DNA of 64,000 bases from Novosphingobium sp. GTDB lineage: Bacteria > Pseudomonadota > Alphaproteobacteria > Sphingomonadales > Sphingomonadaceae. The stretch lies in assembly GCF_030696665.1 (NCBI RefSeq), contig NZ_JAUYRV010000017.1:1-64000 (forward strand), read 5' to 3'. Position 1 is the first letter of the stretch, and each line of letters begins with the position of its first letter. Made by a program: the position numbers and the translations under genes. Shown here piece after piece: positions 1-6,230 of the stretch. Under the pieces are notes generated by a model that was not told the DNA's origin, made no database searches, and saw nothing but the letters and a program-made list of their open reading frames with translations.

Positions 1-17
1 AGGGGAAAAAGATCGCC

Positions 18-84
18 ATCGGTTGTCTGGTCCGCTCTCCGGTCGGGGCTGCGCCCCTCCCTACGATCAGACCAGACAACCGAT
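18..84. repeat. 15-bp perfect inverted repeat with inner hairpin
   Basis: Positions 18-32 (ATCGGTTGTCTGGTC) are the exact reverse complement of 70-84. The 37-bp loop holds a second hairpin, GGGGC-TGC-GCCCC, at 45-57. A near direct repeat (CCGGCCATC followed by A/G TAGT) follows at about 89-130. There is no T-run, so it is not a clear terminator. It lies in front of the first gene and inside the integrative element. Its role is unknown. Confidence 0.6.
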
Positions 85-168
85 CCTACCGGCCATCATA
101 GTCGCCGCTCAACCGGCCATCGTAGTTGTCGCCGCGCACGCATCTGCTGCCCCCACTGTCTGGAAGCA

Positions 169-894
169 GTGAATCATCCCAAGCCACGTTTTGCCAGCGG
201 TAAATGGAGGTGCCCAGATTTTTACCCGCACGACTTTGACGCTGGCTTGGAGATCGAATGTCGAATTCAACCGGAGCTTGTGTCGCCGTTAGAGGCTTTT
301 TTTACTGCGGCAATTGATGGCATCATTGCGAACCGTTCCCCGATTTGGGCGCGGCTAGCGCCTGCTGGCCGGAACCATGTGTTGCAGGCGATAGGCGTGA
401 ATGGCGTTCAGTGTTTAAGGTCTGCTGGACTGCTCAACACAGACGCTCGCGCTACAGATTGGTGGGACGCATTGGCGTCGGCTAATCGCAGTGAACGGGA
501 CGCTCGTCTTCTGGCGCAAGGCCGCGAAGGCGAACGGCTATCTCTAGAGTACGAAACCGACCGACTTCGGCGCGAAGGCATCTCTCGAGATCCAGTCTGG
601 GTTGCGATGGACGACAACACAGTTGGCTATGATATTCTTTCATACGCTCGGCATGATGGAAACGAAATTAATCGATTGATTGAGGTGAAAACCACGCTCT
701 CAAATCCGCCCCGAATGTTCCTGTCGCGAAATGAGTGGAGAACTGCGTCCAGATACGGATCAGCTTTTGAATTCCATCTTTGGAATTTGAATGCCGGGAG
801 TTTGACAATTTTTTCGGTTTCGCAAATTGAGCCGCACATCCCGACTGACAATGGGTTGGGCGAATGGGAAAGTGTGGAGATACGATTTTCCTAG
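169..894 (+). CDS. DUF3883-like putative nuclease-fold protein
   Basis: The 241-residue protein starts at GTG. Its C-terminal half has the DUF3883 pattern: a conserved E-R region near residue 120, W-V-A-M-D, then G-Y-D-I-L-S, and I-E-V-K-T-T near residue 170 followed by F-L-S-R-N-E-W. The D...E-V-K arrangement is that of PD-(D/E)XK nuclease folds. DUF3883 domains are common in restriction and phage-defence loci. The N-terminal 110 residues are not recognised. It stands alone on this strand and faces the convergent gene at 1300-2397 across a hairpin-rich spacer. A defence role is inference; the domain assignment is from the motif pattern only. Confidence 0.7.
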   Translation: MNHPKPRFASGKWRCPDFYPHDFDAGLEIECRIQPELVSPLEAFFTAAIDGIIANRSPIWARLAPAGRNHVLQAIGVNGVQCLRSAGLLNTDARATDWWDALASANRSERDARLLAQGREGERLSLEYETDRLRREGISRDPVWVAMDDNTVGYDILSYARHDGNEINRLIEVKTTLSNPPRMFLSRNEWRTASRYGSAFEFHLWNLNAGSLTIFSVSQIEPHIPTDNGLGEWESVEIRFS

Positions 895-1299
895 GCGCGC
901 TTCAGAGGCATCCAATTGGCGGAGGGTTGGCCCCTCGGGTAGAGGCAGGGTTCCAAGGGGCAGGCACGCCCTTTCGGTCGTCGCGATGGGCGAAACCATC
1001 GTGCAGGGTCCAAGGGCGGCATACGCCTTGGTCGTAGTTCAGGGCGCGAAAGCCCTGACGGTATCCAATCCGCGTAGGGTTGGGATATGGGGGAGGAAGC
1101 GCAACGCGGTTCCGGTTGGGGAGAGAGAATTCTCCCCAATGGTGCGAAGCTGGCTCAATGCCAGTGACGCGCCACTGCTGGGGATGGAACGGGGGCGCAG
1201 CGCCCCTTCCCAAGATAGGCGTGGTAGTACCACGCACATCTTGCGGTCAGCGTAAGCGACGGTCTTCCTTGCTTCCGCTTCCCTACGCTCGACGCCCGC
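895..1299. other. 405-bp hairpin-rich noncoding region
   Basis: No credible gene lies between the two convergent genes. Inverted repeats seen by eye: 984-1001 (6-bp stem, GCGAAA loop), 1039-1058 (7-bp stem, the same GCGAAA loop), 1116-1139 (9-bp stem), 1150-1164 and 1162-1177 (5-bp stems that share bases and so exclude each other), 1192-1206 (GGGGCGC/GCGCCCC), and 1211-1243 (CAAGAT and GCGTGG arms paired with CCACGC and ATCTTG around a TAGTA loop). It could be a structured RNA, a cluster of palindromic repeats or a transfer/processing site. None of these is proven. Confidence 0.6.
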
Positions 1300-2397
1300 T
1301 TACTCGGTCACGAGCGGCCACATATCGTTGGATAAGCCATAGTCGATATATCGCCAGAAGAACGTGAAGGCTGCTGGATCACGAGCCTTCTCGATCAGAA
1401 ATTGCGGTCGTCCAACTGAATCGCTGTTGGACGTTCGCGGCGATACGATCACGATGCTTCGCCTCATATCGGGATCGATGGCCGTTATCGTGTTGGGCTG
1501 GAAATACGAACCATACGTCCTGAATTTTCCAAGCCGCCTTGGCCCGCTCGCTACAATGTCGTCGTATGTGTTTCGCCAATCGCGGAACACGTTCCACATT
1601 TCATCAAGCTGTGGGATGAATTTTGGCCAGCGAAGATAGCTGGTCCACATATTTACCGCATGAGCAGGAAGCTGAGTTTGATCGGCTTCTTCCACCCTGT
1701 TCAGGAAGCCTCCCTCCGGTCCTACGTCTGAGTGCATGGCGACAAGCTCCACCGTGACGCCGCGAAGCAAGGCCTCTTCGATCAGCGGCCAGTAGGTGTC
1801 GCGGGAGCTGGCCATGTGCCAATGGTTCTGAGCAATCAAAATGACGCGCTGCTCGGCAAGCGCGAAAACATTTTTCAGGTCGTAGAGGGAGTCCGCCTGT
1901 TCTCCGGCGGGACGAAAGATCGGCGTCGCCGTCTGAGGGGGTTGATCGGCAGGATTGATAAATTCCGCCGATGCCATGAACTGCGTTAGGCCTGACTCAT
2001 CCTTCTTCCATGCCCACGCAAGGAAGGGCTTCACCAAGCCGGACTCCGTTTCCTGACTCATGTATTTCAAAGCGTTTTCGATGATGGCCTCGGGATCACG
2101 GCCATCGTCGATCCGGTCGTTCTCAAACGTCGCAATGCCCATTGATCGGGCAATCGCCGGAAGCTCCCGCGCAATGCCGTCATATCGACGGTCGCGGTGG
2201 TTTATAGGCTTCTTACAAACCGCCCGAACATAGTCGGCAAATGCGGGAAACAGGTTCGCGGTCGCGACTGTCTGTTTTGTTCTCTGGTTGAATTTGGACC
2301 CAGCGGTGATGGCCATGTGAGCCACAAATGCGTCCATCGTTCGCTCGTCCACAGCCGCCCCTTTCGTCGCCCTCGGCGACTCGCAAGCGAGCGCCAT
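1300..2397 (-). CDS. PLD-like hypothetical protein of the integrative element
   Basis: The 365-residue protein has no family I can name with certainty. Around residues 170-215 it reads like the first half of a phospholipase D-type fold: a sequence of the type F-A-L-A-E-Q-R-V-I-L-I-A-Q-N-H, a conserved W, then A-L-L-R-G-V-T-V-E-L-V-A-M. No H-x-K catalytic motif is visible, so it is probably non-hydrolytic or only fold-related. The C-terminus is aromatic-rich. The start is uncertain: GGAAG sits close before the codon at 2397, but an internal methionine 20 residues in would also serve. It converges on the DUF3883 gene and diverges from the gene at 2546. Confidence 0.6.
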   Translation of the reverse strand: MALACESPRATKGAAVDERTMDAFVAHMAITAGSKFNQRTKQTVATANLFPAFADYVRAVCKKPINHRDRRYDGIARELPAIARSMGIATFENDRIDDGRDPEAIIENALKYMSQETESGLVKPFLAWAWKKDESGLTQFMASAEFINPADQPPQTATPIFRPAGEQADSLYDLKNVFALAEQRVILIAQNHWHMASSRDTYWPLIEEALLRGVTVELVAMHSDVGPEGGFLNRVEEADQTQLPAHAVNMWTSYLRWPKFIPQLDEMWNVFRDWRNTYDDIVASGPRRLGKFRTYGSYFQPNTITAIDPDMRRSIVIVSPRTSNSDSVGRPQFLIEKARDPAAFTFFWRYIDYGLSNDMWPLVTE

Positions 2398-2465
2398 CTA
2401 CTTCCATCTACTCACGGCAACTTACCCCAGCAACTGGGAAGCTAAGCCCCCGTGCGAGATAAGAA

Positions 2466-2495
2466 GACATCGCCGGAATGAAGTTCGGTGATGTC
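2466..2495. promoter_or_regulatory. Dyad between divergent genes
   Basis: GACATC at 2466-2471 pairs with GATGTC at 2490-2495, and the stem continues inward to about 11 pairs with one or two G-T wobbles. GACATC recurs in direct orientation at about 2512. It lies in the 148-bp gap between the PLD-like gene (minus strand) and the 116-residue gene (plus strand), so an operator or a transcript hairpin are both possible. Confidence 0.35.
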
Positions 2496-2545
2496 GCGAC
2501 GGACATCAAAAGACTGGGACCAGTCGTCTTTGCAGGACGACAGCA

Positions 2546-2896
2546 ATGGAAATCTATATCTACTCTCGTGAACGCCTTCTGAGCCTTGATTTTCTATACG
2601 CTCTGGCAATTCGCATTACAGAACTGAACCTTTCACGACTGAAAAGTACGGACTGGCTCGCCTCAACAATCTTCAATTTTGAAGGGACTATCTACGACTG
2701 GAACGGGAGGCCACTTTACATCGATGATGCTATTGTGGACCGAGCCTACGGGAAAGATGAATCCGGCACTTGGAACAGCGAAGTAAAGCGCTTCGTTGAC
2801 CATCCGCCTCAGCGTTCCCCGCGTCATTCCATGTTGTTGAGATTAGCCCTGTGGTGTGCCGCAATGGAAATTCACGGTACGCCTGTACTAGATTAA
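2546..2896 (+). CDS. Hypothetical protein, 116 aa
   Basis: The protein is not recognised. It is 116 residues with no signal peptide or membrane segment, mixed charge, and many aromatic residues in the middle (I-Y-D-W-N-G-R, L-Y-I-D-D). It is richer in A+T than chromosomal genes further right. A strong rho-independent terminator begins ten bases after its stop codon, which supports it being a real transcription unit. Its product is likely cytoplasmic. Any role in the element is unknown. Confidence 0.55.
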   Translation: MEIYIYSRERLLSLDFLYALAIRITELNLSRLKSTDWLASTIFNFEGTIYDWNGRPLYIDDAIVDRAYGKDESGTWNSEVKRFVDHPPQRSPRHSMLLRLALWCAAMEIHGTPVLD

Positions 2897-2905
2897 ACTG
2901 ACAGA

Positions 2906-2941
2906 CGGACCGCTATCCCCCCGATAGCGGTCCGATTTTTT
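2906..2941 (+). terminator. Rho-independent terminator
   Basis: A perfect 12-bp stem, CGGACCGCTATC at 2906-2917 and its complement at 2923-2934, closes a CCCCC loop and is followed by A and six T residues. It separates the 116-aa gene from the transfer-type operon that starts at 2981. Confidence 0.9.
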
Positions 2942-2980
2942 GAAAAAAGGGAAATCTCCAAACCAACAGCGGAGATTACC

Positions 2981-3748
2981 ATGACCTACCAAATCAACTA
3001 CACTGGCGACAATTCCGACAACGGCAACGCCGTGATTGAAAGCGGCAATGTCGCCCCTGAAATCCGCTATGTCGAAATGCCGCGTCGCGGCTTCGCTATT
3101 CCCTCCATCGTCAAGACGACGACCGCCTTCCTGATGGCTGGCGGGGTGTTCTTCGCGGCAGAAGCGTATGCGCCGCCGCAGTATCGTCCATCCACGATCA
3201 TGGGAACGTATGACGCCCGTGTGACCGCTGCTGTCAAAGCGTCGGAATTGCAGCAGCAAGCCAAGCTCGAACTCTGGTCGGCGAACGCGAAGCTCGCCGT
3301 TGCCCAGCATGAGCAGGAATACAAAGCCGCGACCGATGGCGTCCTTGGCAACTTTTCTGCCGCATACGAGCAGAACAAGATCGTCAAGTCGGCGCTCATG
3401 CAAATGCAGAACGGTTACGTTCAGCAGGTGATGGGGCAGGTCATCGCGCGGCAGCAGACGGACAACTCTGTTCTCAACCTGACGCGGCTTTGGGGTCGCG
3501 TTGCCAATGCCTTTGAAGAAGGCGCGGGCGATCCGGCTCTGAACTATGCGGACAATCTCAGCACGGAGCTTTCTAACGAACTTCTGGCCGCAACGCGGGC
3601 AGGCGTTCAGGTGGACCTGACCGACACCGAAAATCCGCTGCCGACGCCTGAGGAAGTGCGGGCGGAGCTGGCAAAGATCAAGCCGCTTGAATTGCCGCCG
3701 CTGCCTAAGTTTGGCGCGGAAGCGACGTTTCTGGAATCGGACCGATAA
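2981..3748 (+). CDS. Membrane-anchored coiled-coil protein upstream of coupling ATPase
   Basis: The 255-residue protein has one hydrophobic segment at about residues 42-64 and a helical, glutamine- and alanine-rich region at about 85-165 that should form a coiled coil. A proline-rich tail follows (P-L-E-L-P-P-L-P). GGAG lies seven bases before the ATG. Its stop codon overlaps the start of the coupling ATPase gene (TAATG), which suggests translational coupling. Because the ATPase lacks the usual N-terminal membrane anchor, this protein may tether it to the inner membrane. That is inference; the family is not recognised. Confidence 0.65.
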   Translation: MTYQINYTGDNSDNGNAVIESGNVAPEIRYVEMPRRGFAIPSIVKTTTAFLMAGGVFFAAEAYAPPQYRPSTIMGTYDARVTAAVKASELQQQAKLELWSANAKLAVAQHEQEYKAATDGVLGNFSAAYEQNKIVKSALMQMQNGYVQQVMGQVIARQQTDNSVLNLTRLWGRVANAFEEGAGDPALNYADNLSTELSNELLAATRAGVQVDLTDTENPLPTPEEVRAELAKIKPLELPPLPKFGAEATFLESDR

Positions 3749-5277
3749 TGCGGAGCGGTCATCTGTGGCGCGGGGTGCAGGGCTTCATGGCCCTGCATCA
3801 GCGAACCGTCGAAGCGGACCATGCCAATGCCTCACGGCGAGAGGCAGAAATGGCGCGGGCGATCATCGCCACAAAACAAGCCTCTGGTATTCTCGGCAAT
3901 GGGCGTCTTGCAAATCTGCGGGACGCCCAAGCCGCGAACCTCTTCGATCCGAACGGCCTGTTTCTCGGGGCGCTGCATAAGCGCCCTTTATTTTTCAGCG
4001 GCGACGCGCCGCTCCTGACATACGCGCGGACTGGCACAGGTAAAGGCCGCGATTTCATTCTGCCCAATCTGGCGCATAGCCGGAATCGTTCTCTGGTCGT
4101 GATCGATCTGAAAGACGGCGAGAATTGTTGGGCAAGCCACGCTCATCGCCGCGACAATCTCGGCCACGAGATTGTCTATCTCAATCCGTTCGGCCTGCAC
4201 GGCCTGCCGAATGTGCGGATCAATCCGCTGCATACGCTCATCGACATCGTTCGCTCGGGCGAACAAATCGATACCGAAGCCGACGAGATTGCCCATATCC
4301 TCATTCCGCCCTCGCCGAAGGATCAAAACGGCGATTGGGTCGGAAGTGGCGCACGGCGCATTCTTGCGCTCCGTATGGAATATCTGGCGTGTTTCGATCC
4401 TGAGTTTTGCAATCTTGGCGGCCTCTGGCGCTTTATAAATTCGTCGCAAGACGATCAGAACATGGCATTCGCCATGATGACGACGTGCGGCGTCGATGGC
4501 ATCGAACGTCGCGCTCACGCTATTCAGGCAACGGCTGCGGACGCACCCAAGCAGCAGGAAGCCTATAAGTCAGCCTGTATCGACGCGCTCAACGTCTTCG
4601 AGCCGAACAAGAGGCTGGAACGTGCCACTGCCGCACATGATGTCGATCTGGCGGCGCTCAAGCATAAGCCGCACACGGTCTATCTCATGGCCCCTAGCGA
4701 CAAGCTGAGTGCCGTTGCGCCGTGGGTCAGCCTTATCATCAGTTATCTCATCGAAACGGTCGCGCGGGAGCGCGGACCAATTGCGACGACATTGATCCTC
4801 GACGAGTTCCCGCAACTGCCCCCGTCGCCTGCGATCAAGAAGATGCTTCACCTCTATCGGGGTAAGGGGTTGCAGCCGTGGATATTCGCGCAAGGGCGGC
4901 ATTTACTCGAAGGTAAATGGTCGCGCGATGCGGTGAAGGATTTTGAGGATTCCGCTGCAATCCTGAATACCAGTTGCGTCGAAGATACCGACGTTATGGC
5001 CGACATTGAGAAGTGGAGCGGGAATCGCACGGTTCTCATGCACGGCATGAATCGGAGCGGCCGCACGGTGGAATCTGCCGGAGCAAACCTCGGCGAGAGT
5101 AAACGCGCCGTCCTGCAATCCGAAGACATCCGCGAAATCGGCGACGGAAGGCAGATCATCCGCGTCGCGGGGATGCCGTACCTCATAGATTGCGAGCGCG
5201 TGCCGTTTTTCAAAGTCGATCCGTGGAAAGACCAAATTCGCGACGTTCGCGATCTGCACAAGGGGATTGAATTATGA
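3748..5277 (+). CDS. VirD4/TraG-type type IV coupling ATPase
   Basis: The 509-residue protein belongs to the type IV secretion coupling protein family, which docks relaxase-bound DNA at the secretion channel. The P-loop A-R-T-G-T-G-K-G is at residues 93-100, followed by the family's F-I-L-P-N-L. The Walker B segment L-I-L-D-E-F-P is near residue 352, and a Q-G-R motif follows near 385. Unlike typical VirD4 it begins without transmembrane segments, and only about 80 residues precede the P-loop. It overlaps the upstream gene by one base and the downstream gene by four (ATGA). No relaxase is visible in the window, so the element may be mobilised by other plasmids or carry its relaxase further left. 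Confidence 0.85.
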   Translation: MRSGHLWRGVQGFMALHQRTVEADHANASRREAEMARAIIATKQASGILGNGRLANLRDAQAANLFDPNGLFLGALHKRPLFFSGDAPLLTYARTGTGKGRDFILPNLAHSRNRSLVVIDLKDGENCWASHAHRRDNLGHEIVYLNPFGLHGLPNVRINPLHTLIDIVRSGEQIDTEADEIAHILIPPSPKDQNGDWVGSGARRILALRMEYLACFDPEFCNLGGLWRFINSSQDDQNMAFAMMTTCGVDGIERRAHAIQATAADAPKQQEAYKSACIDALNVFEPNKRLERATAAHDVDLAALKHKPHTVYLMAPSDKLSAVAPWVSLIISYLIETVARERGPIATTLILDEFPQLPPSPAIKKMLHLYRGKGLQPWIFAQGRHLLEGKWSRDAVKDFEDSAAILNTSCVEDTDVMADIEKWSGNRTVLMHGMNRSGRTVESAGANLGESKRAVLQSEDIREIGDGRQIIRVAGMPYLIDCERVPFFKVDPWKDQIRDVRDLHKGIEL

Positions 5278-5666
5278 GCGGTGAAGGTTCCTCGTCGGGA
5301 GCAGTCACACCGCTCTTCGCCTCAGCCAGTTCGCAAAGGCAAGCAACTCCGGCGGTATCGCCGGAGCGGGCAGCGGAGATCACAACTTGGGCTAACCGCA
5401 CGACCGCAAGGGCAGAATACGAGTTCAAAGAAAACCGCGCTGAATGGACCAATCAAGAATACGGGAAGCTGCTTGCAAAGGAAGGAGGGCGGTTGGAATT
5501 CCGGCCAGACGGCGCAACGGATGATCGGAAATCGCACTTGATGCGAGCTGCTGAACATCTTGTGAAACGCAATCACGCGGCGCGACTTGCGGGTATCAAT
5601 CGCGCTGCTGAAAAATTGCTCGCTGGTGAAACGCTCGAAAGTAAAAAGAAGGACATAGGACGTTGA
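5274..5666 (+). CDS. Small hypothetical protein coupled to the T4CP gene
   Basis: The 130-residue protein starts inside the stop of the coupling ATPase gene (ATGA). It has a Ser/Thr/Ala-rich, probably disordered, first 40 residues and a charged helical remainder (K-L-L-A-K-E-G-G-R-L near residue 65, then basic helices). It has no signal peptide or membrane segment. The family is not recognised. The tight overlap suggests its product is made in step with the ATPase and could be an accessory DNA-transfer protein. The only support for this is gene order. Confidence 0.6.
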   Translation: MSGEGSSSGAVTPLFASASSQRQATPAVSPERAAEITTWANRTTARAEYEFKENRAEWTNQEYGKLLAKEGGRLEFRPDGATDDRKSHLMRAAEHLVKRNHAARLAGINRAAEKLLAGETLESKKKDIGR

Positions 5667-5675
5667 AATGTAATT

Positions 5676-5715
5676 GCGCGTTTTGTTGAAATTTTGCAAC
5701 AAAACGCGCTATAAT
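5676..5715 (+). promoter_or_regulatory. Promoter with overlapping 13-bp inverted repeat
   Basis: A -35 box TTGAAA at 5686-5691 is 18 bp from a perfect TATAAT at 5710-5715. The spacer and -35 box are covered by a perfect 13-bp inverted repeat (GCGCGTTTTGTTG at 5676-5688, complement at 5697-5709). This is the layout of a repressible promoter. It would drive the leader at 5722 and onward, and the recombinase genes. Confidence 0.65.
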
Positions 5716-5721
5716 TAAAGT

Positions 5722-5876
5722 GGGGATTACGAGTATCTTCGCCAAGCGCGAATTCGAAAGTCGTATGCCCTAAGCGTAGGTCGCGGAAACTATTCTCCGA
5801 GTGCCACGCTAAACCAATAAAAGCGATGGGCCGTGGGAAGGCTATTCCCCCGACTGACTAACGGTAACTTTTTAGA
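5722..5876 (+). other. Candidate small RNA or long leader
   Basis: About 155 bases follow the TATAAT promoter without a gene. Near its end GGGAA at about 5835 pairs with TTCCC, flanked by CCGT and ACGG, and TAACTTTTT follows at about 5868, which resembles a weak terminator. It may be a separate small RNA or the 5' leader of the 110-aa and recombinase genes. The structure was read by eye only. Confidence 0.35.
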
Positions 5877-5897
5877 TCGGACTCTCTCACTGCTCAA

Positions 5898-6230
5898 ATG
5901 AGCGCCGCGTATGCGGCGGGGACGGGTTTGATGAAGATGTTATCGTCACAAGAAATGCAGGAACTCCGCGATGAGATCGCGGGGCTTAGCATTTCCGACG
6001 AGCGGAAAGACGAATTGATCCGCTTTCTCGATGCCGTCGCAATCTCATTTATCGATCAGGCATACGGCCTGAATTCGACGCAACTTTCACTCTCCGCTCG
6101 TGCAAACTATGCTTTCAATGGCGGGAATTCCTGTGCTAATCTCAGGGCTTCCGGCGTTGCCGGACCTGTTGACCTCGATAATGAGGGCGCGATCAACACA
6201 TTTGGCCCGATGAGGCATTTAGCGCCATGA
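5898..6230 (+). CDS. Small protein translationally coupled to the recombinase
   Basis: The 110-residue protein is not recognised. A start at 5931 is also possible, because GGGGACGGG lies just before that ATG while the ATG at 5898 has no clear ribosome binding site. From 5931 the protein is 99 residues. It has two amphipathic helices at about residues 17-55 and no membrane segment. Its stop overlaps the recombinase start (ATGA, 6227-6230). Small genes in this position beside integrases are often regulators or directionality factors. That role here is inference. Confidence 0.55.
   Translation: MSAAYAAGTGLMKMLSSQEMQELRDEIAGLSISDERKDELIRFLDAVAISFIDQAYGLNSTQLSLSARANYAFNGGNSCANLRASGVAGPVDLDNEGAINTFGPMRHLAP

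Noticed and set aside
895..1299. CRISPR array or integron attC array
   Set aside because: The hairpins differ in sequence and spacing, and no regular direct repeats or attC core sites are seen.
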